Shown here: piece by piece, positions 30,429 to 40,108 of the stretch | Numbering within the stretch: the first letter of the stretch is position 1 | Layout of the letters: each line of letters opens with the position of its first letter | Translations under genes and position numbers: made by a program | The notes under the pieces: generated by a model | What the model saw: only the letters and a program-made list of their open reading frames with translations | Told to the model about the DNA's origin: nothing | Databases searched by the model: none | Assembly: GCA_964563395.1 (NCBI GenBank) | Contig: CAZLWK010000002.1 | Location: 62,001 to 126,000 of the forward strand | Direction of reading: 5' to 3' | DNA: 64,000 nucleotides | DNA from: JBEVOS01 sp964563395 | GTDB taxonomy: Bacteria > Pseudomonadota > Alphaproteobacteria > Caulobacterales > Aquidulcibacteraceae

Positions 30429-31466
30429 ATGATCATCGTTCGCACACCGCTGCGCATTTCGTTCTTCGGAGGCGGCACGGACCATCCAAGCTGGTTCAAG
30501 CGGCCCGCGCCGGGCGCCGTGCTGTCGACCTCGATCAACAAATACATTTACGTGCAGCTGCGAAAGCTGCCGGCGGTGTTCGATTTCAATTATCGCGTCG
30601 CCTGGGGCATGCCGGAAGAGGTCAAGACGATCGAGGAAATCCAGCACCCAGTCGTGCGCGCCGTCCTGTCTCATTATGGCAAGCACGAAGAGAGCGGTTA
30701 CGAAGTCATTTACAACGCCGATTTGCCATCCCGCTCGGGGCTCGGCTCGTCTTCGGCTTTCACCGTTTCGCTGCTGCACGCCTTCTTGGGCGATCGCGGC
30801 GTGCTCTGCTCCAAGCGCATGCTGGCCAGCGAAGCGATCCGCGTTGAGCAGGATTATCTGCAAGAGCCGGTCGGCTCGCAGGATCAGGTCGCCGCCGCCT
30901 ATGGCGGCTTGAACCGCATCGATTTCGAGCCCGACGGCGATTTCCGCGTCACGCCCGTGCGCATCAGCGCGCATCGCCGGCAGATGCTGGAAGAACGTCT
31001 GATGATGTTCTTCACCGGTTTCACGCGCGCGGCGAGCGGCGTGGAAGCGCTGAAGATCAAGAATTTCGACGAGCGCGTGACCGAGATGATGCGGCTCTAT
31101 CATCTGGTCGATGAAGGCCAGCGCATCCTTGAGGACGATTCCCGTTCGCTCGACGATTTCGGCGCGCTTCTGCACGAAGGCTGGATGCAAAAGCGTGCGC
31201 TGACCAACGCCGTTTCGAACGAAAAGATCGACGCGGCCTATGAGGCGGCCCGCGCGGCCGGCGCGATCGACGGCAAGCTCCTGGGCGCGGGCGGGGGCGG
31301 TTTTCTCTTGCTCTATGCGCCGCCCGAACGGCACGAGGATGTGCGCGCGGCCCTGAGCGGCTTGACGTATGTGCCGGTGGCGATGGAGCGCGAAGGCACA
31401 TCCGTCGTGCTCTACGCGCCCGAACTCGACACCAATTACCAGACCGCGGCCGCGCGGCTGCGCTGA
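30429..31466 (+). CDS. GHMP sugar kinase (heptose-7-phosphate kinase-like)
   Basis: A 345-residue GHMP-family kinase. The N-terminal IVRTPLRISFFGGGTDHP and the ATP loop LPSRSGLGSSSAF are diagnostic, and GKLLGAGGGGFLLLY is the third motif. This pattern fits HddA-type D-glycero-alpha-D-manno-heptose-7-phosphate kinases or fucokinase-like relatives. With the divergent nucleotidyltransferase it suggests a nucleotide-activated heptose for surface polysaccharide. No gmhA or gmhB homologue is in the window. Confidence 0.88.
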   Translation: MIIVRTPLRISFFGGGTDHPSWFKRPAPGAVLSTSINKYIYVQLRKLPAVFDFNYRVAWGMPEEVKTIEEIQHPVVRAVLSHYGKHEESGYEVIYNADLPSRSGLGSSSAFTVSLLHAFLGDRGVLCSKRMLASEAIRVEQDYLQEPVGSQDQVAAAYGGLNRIDFEPDGDFRVTPVRISAHRRQMLEERLMMFFTGFTRAASGVEALKIKNFDERVTEMMRLYHLVDEGQRILEDDSRSLDDFGALLHEGWMQKRALTNAVSNEKIDAAYEAARAAGAIDGKLLGAGGGGFLLLYAPPERHEDVRAALSGLTYVPVAMEREGTSVVLYAPELDTNYQTAAARLR

Positions 31467-31470
31467 GGCG

Positions 31471-32877
31471 ATGATGGCGGACGGGGCTTCACTTCATCTT
31501 GCGTTGTCGCGATTCACGATCGGGCCGAATGACGGCCTGTGGACCGCGATCGAACGCGCGCTCGACAATGGCCGCCAGTGCGTGTTCGCGCTGGACGCCG
31601 ATGGGCGCCTTATGGGCGTCGTCACGCTCGCGGCGCTGCGCGCGGCGATCCGCGACGGGCGCCATTTGGACGAGCCGCGCGCGGCGGCGTTCGCGGAACC
31701 TTGGCAAGACGCGCCTGACGCGGTGCTGGCGCCCGTGCTCGACGGCGAAGGGCGCCTGCGCGACGTTGAGGTGCGCGCCGAGCGCGCCTTCCTGCCGGTG
31801 GCCGAACCGGATTTGAGTCACGCCGAATTTCGCCGGCTGATGGACGCTTTCCTTTCCACCTGGATTTCCTCCACCGGCGATGAATTGCGCGCGTTCGAGC
31901 GCGCCTTCGCCGCGCGCATGGGCGTGAGCGAGGGCGTGGCGACCGCGAACGGCACGGTCTCGCTGCATCTGGCGCTCACCGCGCTCGGCATCGGGCCGGG
32001 CGATGAAGTGATCGTGCCGGATTTCACCTTCGCGGCCTCCGCCAACACCGTCATCCATGCCGGCGCGACGCCTGTGCTCGTCGATGTCGATCCCGAGACC
32101 TGGTGCATCAGCGCCGAAACGTTCGCGCGCGCGATCACGCCGCGCACGCGCGCGGTGATGCCGGTGCATGTGTTCGGCAGACCGGCCCCGATGCGCGAGA
32201 TCGCCGAAATCGCGCGCGCACGCGGCATTTACGTGATCGAGGATTGCGCCGAGGCGCATGGCGCGTCCTATGCGGGCCGCCCCGTGGGCGCGTGGTCGGA
32301 TATCGCCAGCTTCTCCTTCTTCGCCAACAAGATCATCACCACCGGCGAAGGCGGCATGTGCGTGACCGCCGATCCCGAGCTCGCCCAGCGCATGCGCGTG
32401 CTGCGCGATCACGGCATGCGTCCGGAGCGCCGCTATTGGCACGAGGAAGTCGGCTACAATTATCGCATGACCAATCTGGCGGCCTCGATCGGGCTCGCCC
32501 AGCTTCAGCGCATGGACGATTTCCTGGCGATGCGCGCGCAGGTGGACGGGCTCTATCGCGCGGCGCTTCTGGGCGTGCCCGGCGTTGAGGCGCCCGCGCC
32601 GATGCGCGCGCCGGCCGAACCCGTCATCTGGTTTTCCTGCGTGCTCGTGCCGGCGGACAAGCGCGCCGCGCTGATCGCCGCCTGCAAGGCGGACAACATC
32701 GATCTGCGGCCCTTCTTCAACGCGCTTTCGGCGATGCCGGCCTATCGCCGCCATGCGCGCCCCAATCCCGTTTCGCGCATGCTGGCGGCGCGCGGGGTCA
32801 ATCTGCCCACTTCTTCGCGCGTCGATGAAGCGGCGGTGGACCGCATCGCCGCCATTTTCCGCCGCGTGCTCGGCTAG
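31471..32877 (+). CDS. DegT/DnrJ/EryC1 aminotransferase with N-terminal CBS-like domain
   Basis: A 468-residue protein. Residues about 10-100 look like a CBS-type domain (VFALDADGRLMGVVTLAALR). Residues about 105-468 are a PLP-dependent sugar aminotransferase: ATANGTVSLHLALTALGIGP, IEDCAEAHGASY with the PLP Asp, and the Schiff-base Lys in FSFFANKIITTGEGGM. It probably transaminates a 4-keto nucleotide sugar, as in perosamine synthesis. The start is 4 bases after the kinase stop. The CBS fusion may add regulation by a nucleotide. Confidence 0.88.
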   Translation: MMADGASLHLALSRFTIGPNDGLWTAIERALDNGRQCVFALDADGRLMGVVTLAALRAAIRDGRHLDEPRAAAFAEPWQDAPDAVLAPVLDGEGRLRDVEVRAERAFLPVAEPDLSHAEFRRLMDAFLSTWISSTGDELRAFERAFAARMGVSEGVATANGTVSLHLALTALGIGPGDEVIVPDFTFAASANTVIHAGATPVLVDVDPETWCISAETFARAITPRTRAVMPVHVFGRPAPMREIAEIARARGIYVIEDCAEAHGASYAGRPVGAWSDIASFSFFANKIITTGEGGMCVTADPELAQRMRVLRDHGMRPERRYWHEEVGYNYRMTNLAASIGLAQLQRMDDFLAMRAQVDGLYRAALLGVPGVEAPAPMRAPAEPVIWFSCVLVPADKRAALIAACKADNIDLRPFFNALSAMPAYRRHARPNPVSRMLAARGVNLPTSSRVDEAAVDRIAAIFRRVLG

Positions 32878-32889
32878 GAGCGTTTCAAC

Positions 32890-33822
32890 ATGCGTGTTCT
32901 CGTCACCGGGGCTGCCGGCTATATCGGCTCCATCCTTATTCCGGAAATGCTGCGGCGCGGCTGGCGCGTCGACGCGCTCGACACCTATGCGCGCGGCGAC
33001 ACGGTGCTGGCGAACGCGTGCGCCGATCCGAATTTCAATCCCATTCGCGGCGATTGCCGCGACGAGCGGCTGATGAAGCCGCTGATCGCGGAAGCGGACG
33101 TGATCATTCCGCTCGCCGCGCTCGTGGGCGCCCCGCTCTGCGCGCGCGACCCGTTGAACGCGACGACGATCAATTTCGACGCCGTGAAGATGATCGTGGA
33201 CGCATCGAGCCCGCGCCAGATGCTGGTCTATCCGACCACCAATTCAGGCTATGGCATCGGGCAGAAGGATCAATTCTGCACCGAGGAGACGCCGCTCAAT
33301 CCGATCTCGCTCTATGGCCGCACCAAAGTGGACGCCGAGCGCGCCGTGCTCGACACCGGCCGGGGCGTGACGCTGCGGCTGGCCACCGTGATGGGCATGG
33401 CGCCGCGCATGCGCATCGATCTTCTGGTGAACGATTTCGTCTATCGCGCCGTGAACGACCGCGCCGTGCTCATTTTCGAAGGCCATTTCAAGCGCAATTA
33501 CATCCATATCCGCGATGTGGCGAAGGGCTTCCTGCACGCGATCGACAATTTCGCCGCGATGAAGGGCGAGGCCTACAATATGGGGCTTTCGGAGGCCAAT
33601 CTCTCCAAGCTCGAACTCTGCGCGCGCATCAAGGCGCAATTGCCGAGCTTCACCTATGTGGAGGCGCCGATCGGGGAAGATCCCGATAAGCGCGATTACA
33701 TCGTCTCCAACGAAAAGCTCGAGGCCACGGGCTGGCGCCCCGATCATTCGCTGGACGCCTCGATCGCCGAACTCATCCGCGGCTATCGCATGGTGACGAA
33801 CACACGCTATTCGAACGTGTAG
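32890..33822 (+). CDS. NAD-dependent sugar epimerase/dehydratase
   Basis: A 310-residue extended SDR. The NAD loop is VTGAAGYIGS. The active site is YPTTNSGYG and the YGRTKVDAE Tyr/Lys pair, and NYIHIRDVAKGF is in the substrate domain. It follows the aminotransferase by 12 bases in the same operon and should act on the same nucleotide sugar. It is somewhat shorter than GalE. The exact reaction is not readable. Confidence 0.9.
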   Translation: MRVLVTGAAGYIGSILIPEMLRRGWRVDALDTYARGDTVLANACADPNFNPIRGDCRDERLMKPLIAEADVIIPLAALVGAPLCARDPLNATTINFDAVKMIVDASSPRQMLVYPTTNSGYGIGQKDQFCTEETPLNPISLYGRTKVDAERAVLDTGRGVTLRLATVMGMAPRMRIDLLVNDFVYRAVNDRAVLIFEGHFKRNYIHIRDVAKGFLHAIDNFAAMKGEAYNMGLSEANLSKLELCARIKAQLPSFTYVEAPIGEDPDKRDYIVSNEKLEATGWRPDHSLDASIAELIRGYRMVTNTRYSNV

Positions 33823-33824
33823 GC

Positions 33825-35420
33825 TTACATCCGAAACACGCCGAAGCGCGGCTGCGCCGGAATCGGTGCGTTGAGCGCGGCGGAAATCGCAAGGCCGAGT
33901 ACATCGCGCGTCTGCGCCGGCTCGATGATTCCGTCATCCCATAAGCGCGCCGTCGCGAAATAGGGATTGCCCTCGTCCTCATAACGCTGGCGGATCGGCG
34001 CCTTGAACGCCTCGGCTTCCTCAGGGCTCCATTTTTCCGCGTCGCGATGGACGGTGGCGAGCACGCTCGCCGCCTGCTCCCCGCCCATCACCGAGATGCG
34101 CGCGTTCGGCCAGGTGAAGAGAAAGCGCGGGCCATAGGCGCGCCCACACATGCCGTAATTGCCCGCGCCGAACGAGCCGCCGATCAGCACGGTGAATTTC
34201 GGAACCTGCGCGGTGGCGACAGCGGTGACGAGCTTGGCGCCATGCTTGGCGATGCCTTCGGCTTCGTATTTGCCCCCGACCATGAAGCCGGAAATGTTCT
34301 GCAGGAACAGGAGCGGCGTGCGCCGCTGGCAGGCGAGCTCGATGAAATGGGCGCCCTTGAGCGCGCTCTCGGAAAACAAGACGCCATTGTTCGCCAGGAT
34401 CGCGACGGGCATGCCCCAGATGCGCGCGAAGCCGGTGACCAGCGTCGTGCCATAGAGCGGCTTGAATTCGTGCAGCTCGGAGCCATCGACAATGCGCGCG
34501 ATCACCTCGCGCACCTCGTAGGGCGCGCGCACGTCCGGCGGCACGATTCCCGAAAGCTCGGCCGGATCAAACGCGGGCGGGCGCGGCTCGGCGAGATCGA
34601 GATCGACGCGCTTGACGCTGTTCAGACGCGCCATGATCTCGCGCACGATCAGCAGCGCGTGGGTGTCATTCTCCGCGACATGATCGACCACGCCGGAGCG
34701 GCGCCCATGCGTGTCCGCGCCGCCAAGCTCCTCAGCGGAGATCACCTCGCCCGTGGCGGCCTTCACCAAAGGCGGGCCGCCAAGAAAGATCGTGCCTTGG
34801 CCGCGCACGATGATCGTCTCGTCAGACATGGCCGGCACATAGGCGCCGCCCGCCGTGCACGAGCCCATCACGCAGGCGATCTGCGCAATGCCTTCGGCGG
34901 ACATTTGCGCCTGGTTGAAGAAGATGCGGCCGAAATGTTCGCGATCGGGAAACACCTCGGCCTGGTGCGGGAGATTCGCGCCGCCGCTATCGACGAGATA
35001 GATGCACGGCAAACGATTTTCGCGCGCGATTTCCTGGGCGCGCAGATGCTTCTTCACACTGATTGGATAATAGGCTCCGCCCTTCACCGTGGGATCGTTG
35101 CAGACGATCATGGCCTCGCGCCCACTGACGCGGCCGATGCCGGTGATGATCCCCGCGCCCGGCGCTTCATCGCCATACATGCCGTTCGCGGCAAGCGCGC
35201 CAATCTCAAGGAAGGGCGCGCCCGGATCGAGGAGGCGATGCACGCGGTCGCGCGGCAAAAGCTTGCCGCGCTCCACGTGGCGCGCGCGGGCGTTCTCCGA
35301 TCCGCCGAGCGCGGCGGCGGCGACCTTCTCTCGCAAGGCGGCGACGAGCGCCTCATTGTGCGCGGCGTTCGCCTTGAACGCATCGCCGCCCGGATCGACC
35401 AACGTGCTGAGTTTCGTCAT
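33825..35420 (-). CDS. mccB: Methylcrotonoyl-CoA carboxylase beta subunit
   Basis: A 531-residue carboxyltransferase that carboxylates 3-methylcrotonyl-CoA in leucine breakdown. Family motifs are VSGREAMIVCNDPTVKGGAY, YLVDSGGANLPHQ, VMGSCTAGGAYVPAMSDE and NISGFMVGGKYEAEGI. The length and NDPTVKGG pattern fit MCC rather than propionyl-CoA carboxylase. It overlaps ivd by 4 bases and is the last gene of the operon. The biotin-carrying alpha subunit is not in the window. Confidence 0.93.
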   Translation of the reverse strand: MTKLSTLVDPGGDAFKANAAHNEALVAALREKVAAAALGGSENARARHVERGKLLPRDRVHRLLDPGAPFLEIGALAANGMYGDEAPGAGIITGIGRVSGREAMIVCNDPTVKGGAYYPISVKKHLRAQEIARENRLPCIYLVDSGGANLPHQAEVFPDREHFGRIFFNQAQMSAEGIAQIACVMGSCTAGGAYVPAMSDETIIVRGQGTIFLGGPPLVKAATGEVISAEELGGADTHGRRSGVVDHVAENDTHALLIVREIMARLNSVKRVDLDLAEPRPPAFDPAELSGIVPPDVRAPYEVREVIARIVDGSELHEFKPLYGTTLVTGFARIWGMPVAILANNGVLFSESALKGAHFIELACQRRTPLLFLQNISGFMVGGKYEAEGIAKHGAKLVTAVATAQVPKFTVLIGGSFGAGNYGMCGRAYGPRFLFTWPNARISVMGGEQAASVLATVHRDAEKWSPEEAEAFKAPIRQRYEDEGNPYFATARLWDDGIIEPAQTRDVLGLAISAALNAPIPAQPRFGVFRM

Positions 35421-36559
35421 GCGCCGATCAGCTCCCGGCCGATGAGGAAGCGGCGGATTTCATTCGTCCCCGCGCCGATATCGTAGAGCTTGGCGTCGCG
35501 CAGGAAGCGCTCCACCGGCCATTCGCGCGTATAGCCCGCACCGCCCAGCGCCTGGATCGCTTCGAGCCCCACGCGCACGGCGTTTTCGCTGGCGAGCAGG
35601 ATCGCGCCCGCCGCATCGAAGCGCGTCGTCTTGCCTGCGTCGCACGCGCGCGCCACCGCATAGACATAGGCGCGCGCCGAATTGAGCGCGACATACATGT
35701 CCGCCACCTTGCCCTGCATCAGCTGGAACGCGCCAATCGGTTGGCCGAATTGCTTGCGCTCGCGCACATAGGGCAAAACCACATCAAGGCAGGCGCGCAT
35801 GATGCCGAGCGGCCCGGCCGCGAGCACGGCGCGCTCATAATCAAGCCCGCTCATCAGCACCTCAACGCCACGGCCAAGCGGACCCATCACATTATCCGCC
35901 GGAACCTCGCACTCCTCGAACACGAGTTCGGCCGTATCCGAGCCGCGCATGCCCATCTTGTCGAGCTTCTTGGAGACGGAAAACCCTTTCATGCCGCGTT
36001 CGATCAAAAACGCTGTGATCGCGCGCTCGCCGGTTTTGGCATAGACGACGAGCGTATCGGCGTGCGGGGCGTTGGTGATCCAAAATTTGGTTCCGTTGAG
36101 CACGAAGCGATCGCCGCGCTGCTCGGCCTTCAGCTTCATGGAGACGACGTCCGATCCCGATCCCGCCTCAGACATGGCGAGCGCGCCGACATGATCCCCG
36201 CTCAACAGCTTCGGCAGATAGCGGCGCTTTTGCGCGTCGCTCCCCCAGCGCCGGATCTGATTGACGCACAGATTTGAGTGCGCGCCATAGGAGAGCCCCA
36301 CGGACGCGGAGGCGGCCGACACCTCCTCCATCGCCACCACATGCTCCAGATAGCCGAGGCCGAGCCCGCCATAATCCTCCTCCACCGTGATGCCGTGGAG
36401 GCCCAGCGCGCCCATTTCCGGCCAGAGCGCGCGTGGAAAGCTGTTTGTCTCGTCGATCTCGCGCGCGATGGGCGCGATGCGGTCGGCGGCGAAGCGGCGC
36501 GTCGTCTCGCGGATGGCGTCCGCCGTTTCGCCCAAGCCGAAATCCATGTCGCCGGCCAT
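35417..36559 (-). CDS. ivd: Isovaleryl-CoA dehydrogenase
   Basis: A 380-residue acyl-CoA dehydrogenase that oxidises isovaleryl-CoA with FAD. Motifs are ALAMSEAGSGSDVVSMKLKA, KFWITNAP and the C-terminal GGAGYTREWPVERFLRDAK. The Glu in SGLDYERAVLAAG occupies the position of the catalytic base specific to isovaleryl-CoA dehydrogenases, and mccB follows, so the assignment is firm. An internal Met at residue 5 is an alternative start. Confidence 0.93.
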   Translation of the reverse strand: MAGDMDFGLGETADAIRETTRRFAADRIAPIAREIDETNSFPRALWPEMGALGLHGITVEEDYGGLGLGYLEHVVAMEEVSAASASVGLSYGAHSNLCVNQIRRWGSDAQKRRYLPKLLSGDHVGALAMSEAGSGSDVVSMKLKAEQRGDRFVLNGTKFWITNAPHADTLVVYAKTGERAITAFLIERGMKGFSVSKKLDKMGMRGSDTAELVFEECEVPADNVMGPLGRGVEVLMSGLDYERAVLAAGPLGIMRACLDVVLPYVRERKQFGQPIGAFQLMQGKVADMYVALNSARAYVYAVARACDAGKTTRFDAAGAILLASENAVRVGLEAIQALGGAGYTREWPVERFLRDAKLYDIGAGTNEIRRFLIGRELIGA

Positions 36560-36587
36560 CGGCGCGTCTCCTCTTTTCTTGCGCTCG

Positions 36588-37718
36588 TCAGCGGGCGCGG
36601 CCGCGCGCGCTCACTGGCCAGATCGCCTCAAGCGTTTCGCCCCGCACCACATGATAGGAATCGTAGAGATTGACCGTGGGGTCGCAATGGGGCGTCACCA
36701 AGGTGACGCGCGCGCCGAGCGGCAAGCGCGCCCCCTTGATCACGAGCAGACCATGCTCATCGCCGGCGAAATGAAACGCCGCGCCCGCCGGCGCGCCGGC
36801 GAACACTTCTGGCGGCCCGCCATCGGCGGCGAGCGCCTTGAAGCCGCAATCGAGCGTGACGAGGCCCGGCGCGTTCGCGCTGATCACGCTGGCTTCGACA
36901 AAGAGCGACGGCTCGAACGGCGCTCTTCCTTCCGCCAGGTCGCACTCGCGATATTGGCGATCCATGAAGATGTAGGAGCCGGCCTGCAATTCGGTGAGCA
37001 CGCCGATGCGCGCATCGATCTCGTGCGTGCCCGTGCCGCCGCCAGTGACCAGCGCGATCCGCGCGCCGGCCTCCTCAATGGCGGCGATCACGGTCTTCAG
37101 ATGGGCCATGCGCTCGGCGAGGCTTTCCGCGCGCGCCGCATAATCCGCGATGTGCTGGTGCGCGCCGCAATAGAATTGCACGCCGCGCAAGCGAAGGCTC
37201 GGCTCGCCCAGTATGAGCGCGGCGAGCGCGCGCGCGTCCCGCGGGCTCGATACGCCGGTGCGGCGAATGCCGGGATCGACATCGATCACGACGTCGAGCG
37301 GGCGCTCCTTCGCGGCGGCGGCGGCGAGCGCGCGGACATTCTCCGGATGATCGACGGCGACGCAGAGCGCCTTCATGCGCGCTTGAAGCGCGATGAGGCG
37401 CGCAATGGCCGGCGCGGTGACGACGGGCGAGGTGATGAGAATATCGGGCGCGGCCTCGGCCAAGGCTTCGGCCTCGCCCAGCTTGGCGCAGCAAACGCCG
37501 ACGGCGCCGGCTTCGATCTGCAGGCGGGCGATGTCAGCGCTCTTGTGCGTCTTGGCGTGGGGCCTCAGCGCCAGCTTGTTGGCGCGCGCGAACGCGGCCA
37601 TGGCGGCGATGTTGCGCATCAGCGCATCGCGATCGAGCACCAGGACCGGCGTGTTGAGCCGCGCGCGGGCGCCCTCCACGCCGATCAGCGCGCCGTGCAG
37701 GATGTCGTCGTCGCCCAT
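36588..37718 (-). CDS. D-threonine aldolase/D-serine dehydratase-like PLP enzyme (DSD1 family)
   Basis: A 376-residue protein with an alanine-racemase-type barrel: RPHAKTHKSADIA supplies the PLP lysine, and a C-terminal domain has VTPHCDPTVNLYD, the metal-binding His-x-Cys motif of this group. Members cleave D-3-hydroxyamino acids or dehydrate D-serine. The substrate is not fixed by sequence. It starts at the last base of the upstream oxidase gene and lies 28 bases before ivd on the same strand. Confidence 0.87.
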   Translation of the reverse strand: MGDDDILHGALIGVEGARARLNTPVLVLDRDALMRNIAAMAAFARANKLALRPHAKTHKSADIARLQIEAGAVGVCCAKLGEAEALAEAAPDILITSPVVTAPAIARLIALQARMKALCVAVDHPENVRALAAAAAKERPLDVVIDVDPGIRRTGVSSPRDARALAALILGEPSLRLRGVQFYCGAHQHIADYAARAESLAERMAHLKTVIAAIEEAGARIALVTGGGTGTHEIDARIGVLTELQAGSYIFMDRQYRECDLAEGRAPFEPSLFVEASVISANAPGLVTLDCGFKALAADGGPPEVFAGAPAGAAFHFAGDEHGLLVIKGARLPLGARVTLVTPHCDPTVNLYDSYHVVRGETLEAIWPVSARGRAR

Positions 37719-39001
37719 CAGGCGGCGTCCGCCAGCGCTTCGGCGCCGAACAGCGCGCCAAGATGGGCGTTGGCGAATTTGCCCTGCGGATCGTGCGCGG
37801 CGCGCACGGCGGCGAAGCGATCGGCCATCGGATAGAGCGCGCGCACATCGGACGCGCTCAAGGTATGCCGCTTGGCCCAGTGCGGGCGCCCGCCATGGGC
37901 GCGAAACATGGCTTCAGCCTCCTTGAAAAGATGCGCCCACGGCATCTTGGCGTATTGGTGCATGGAGACCGAGGCGCAGGGGCCCTTGTTGAAGGGGCTG
38001 AGCCAGATATCGTCCGCGGCGGTGACGCGAAACTCGAACGGAAAAACCACCGGCAAGCTCTTGCGCCTGATCCAGCCGATCACCGCGCGCAGCGCGGCGA
38101 AGCCCGCCTCGCGCGGCATTTCATATTCCATCTCCTCGAAACGGATGGTGCGCTCGGACGGAAAGATCTGAAACGCCGGGCCGACGCGGCGCGTCTTCAA
38201 TCCCGGCTTGACGATCTGACGGTGCAGGAACGGCGTGAGGAACGGCAAGGCGGCGGCGAGATCGCACAGACGGCGGAAGCTGGTTTCGTCCATATCCTGC
38301 ATGCGCTTGAGCGGCCCCTCGCTCGGCGCGGGATTGAGGCGCTTCAAAATCACCATGTCGGCATGCGGAAAGATGAAGAATTCGACGTGGCGGTTCTCAG
38401 CCATCAGCGCCGGCCAGCGCTCCTCCACCGCGTCAAGCGTGTGCGATTCTATGCGCTCTTCCAGATGATAGGCGGGCAAGACGTCGATCTCGATTTCGAG
38501 CATCACGCCGAGAAGGCCGAGCGAAAGGCGCGCGGCTTCAAAAAGCTCCGGGCGCTCATCGGCGCTGGCGGTGACGATGGCGCCATCCGCCAGCATCAAG
38601 CGAAAGGCGCGCGCGGCGGTGGAGAGCGAACCGAGCTCGGCGCCGGTGCCGTGCGTGCCGGTGGCGACGGCGCCGGCGAGCGCCTGGGGATTTACGTCGC
38701 CCTGATTGATCAGCGAATATCCTTGATCCCAGAGCGCTTCGGTGAGCCGCGCGAGGCTCCAGCCCGCCGGCGCCCAGACGCGGTTCGCCGCCGCGCCGGG
38801 CCGGATCGCGCCTTCCATATCCGCCATCGAGATCAGCGTTCCCGGCGTTTCGCACAGCGGCATGAAGGAATGACCCGCGCCGGCGACGCGCACCTTTTCC
38901 GCCCCGCGCACCAGGGCGGCGAGTTCGCCCTCGTCGCGCGGCCGCGCAAGGACGCGCGGGCTCGCCCGCACGCTGCCGGACCAATTCGACCATGCCTGCA
39001 T
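37718..39001 (-). CDS. FAD-linked sugar-1,4-lactone oxidase (ALO family)
   Basis: A 427-residue flavoprotein. It has an N-terminal NWSG motif, then VRVAGAGHSFMPLC, where the His is positioned for covalent FAD attachment, and GAVATGTHGTGAELGSLS. The C-terminal ALO domain contains FPFEFRVTAADD and ends HPHW-like (GGRPHWAKRHTLS). It resembles D-arabinono-1,4-lactone or L-gulonolactone oxidases. No signal peptide is seen. It is the first gene of the minus-strand run that continues through the DSD1-family gene, ivd and mccB. Confidence 0.87.
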   Translation of the reverse strand: MQAWSNWSGSVRASPRVLARPRDEGELAALVRGAEKVRVAGAGHSFMPLCETPGTLISMADMEGAIRPGAAANRVWAPAGWSLARLTEALWDQGYSLINQGDVNPQALAGAVATGTHGTGAELGSLSTAARAFRLMLADGAIVTASADERPELFEAARLSLGLLGVMLEIEIDVLPAYHLEERIESHTLDAVEERWPALMAENRHVEFFIFPHADMVILKRLNPAPSEGPLKRMQDMDETSFRRLCDLAAALPFLTPFLHRQIVKPGLKTRRVGPAFQIFPSERTIRFEEMEYEMPREAGFAALRAVIGWIRRKSLPVVFPFEFRVTAADDIWLSPFNKGPCASVSMHQYAKMPWAHLFKEAEAMFRAHGGRPHWAKRHTLSASDVRALYPMADRFAAVRAAHDPQGKFANAHLGALFGAEALADAA

Positions 39002-39055
39002 GACGCGCCCTCTTCGCGCGCCAAGAGATAGAGCCGCGCGCGCTTTGGCAAGCGA

Positions 39056-40096
39056 TCAGCGCGTGGCCCCGCCGGCCGCCGCCTCCAGAAGCGTAAGGTA
39101 GGATTGCGCCATCGCCCGCGCCGTGAAGCGCACGAGATGGGCGCTGGCCGCGGCGGCGAGTTCGGCGCGCTGCTCGGGCGATTCCAGCAGGCTTTCGATG
39201 CTCTCGGCCCAAGCGTCCGCATCGTCCGGATCGACCAAGAGGCCCGCCGAGCCCACGGCCTCGGGCAGGCCGCCGGAATTGGCAGCGACGATGGCGGCGC
39301 CCATGGCCATGCCTTCGAGCGCCACGATGCCAAACGGCTCGCGCCGCGACGGGATCGCCATCACCTTGGCCTGACCTTGCGCCTCAGCGACCATCGCGGA
39401 GGGCAGCGCCCCCCAATATTCGACGACGCCCTTCACGCCATGCTCCTGCGCCAAGGTTTCGGCGCTGAGCCCATCGCCTTCCGGGCCGATCATCACCGCC
39501 TTGAGCGGACGCCAGCGCCCATGCAGGCGCGCGATCGCCTTGAGGAAGGTGGTGACGCCCTTTTCCGGCACCACGCGGCCGACGAAGAGCACGTCGATCG
39601 GCCGCTCCTGCGATAATGCGTCAGAGGGACGCCACACATCGTCGCGATAGCCGTTCGGCGCGACATGCGTGTTTGGGCCGATGAGATCGGCCAGCATCTG
39701 CGAACAGGCGAGCGCGGGGCGCCGCCAGGCGATGAGCGCGCGCAAGACATGGAGCGCCGCGTCACGCGCATTCTTGACGCGCGGGGGAAAATGGTGATGC
39801 GCGACGATATAGGGCGTGCCCGAGAGGAGCGCGGGCAGACCCAATTGCAGACTGAGATAATTAAGCAGGCCCACATCGGCCCAGCGCATGTGACGGATGA
39901 TCTCCGCCGGGCTCGGCCGGCGCACCACGAGCACCTCTTCCGGCACGTCTCCGCGCGCATCGTCGGGCCCGCGCGCGAGCGTGAGGATGCGCACCTCATG
40001 GCCGAGCGCGCTGAATTCGCGCGCCAGCATTTCGATGGCGCGTTCGGTGCCGCCAAGACTGGGAAAGAAGAACGGCGTCAGGATCGCGATCTTCAT
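39056..40096 (-). CDS. Glycosyltransferase family 4
   Basis: A 346-residue GT-B-fold enzyme. The N-terminal ILTPFFFPSLGGTERAIEML binds the acceptor. The C-terminal half carries VLFVGRVVPEKGV and the nucleotide-sugar motif EPFGIVALEGMAMGA. It transfers a sugar, with retention, to a lipid-linked glycan or similar acceptor at the inner membrane. It is the last gene of a minus-strand run beginning with the SAF-domain oxidoreductase. Confidence 0.92.
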   Translation of the reverse strand: MKIAILTPFFFPSLGGTERAIEMLAREFSALGHEVRILTLARGPDDARGDVPEEVLVVRRPSPAEIIRHMRWADVGLLNYLSLQLGLPALLSGTPYIVAHHHFPPRVKNARDAALHVLRALIAWRRPALACSQMLADLIGPNTHVAPNGYRDDVWRPSDALSQERPIDVLFVGRVVPEKGVTTFLKAIARLHGRWRPLKAVMIGPEGDGLSAETLAQEHGVKGVVEYWGALPSAMVAEAQGQAKVMAIPSRREPFGIVALEGMAMGAAIVAANSGGLPEAVGSAGLLVDPDDADAWAESIESLLESPEQRAELAAAASAHLVRFTARAMAQSYLTLLEAAAGGATR

Positions 40097-40108
40097 GCCC
40101 AGGCCGCC

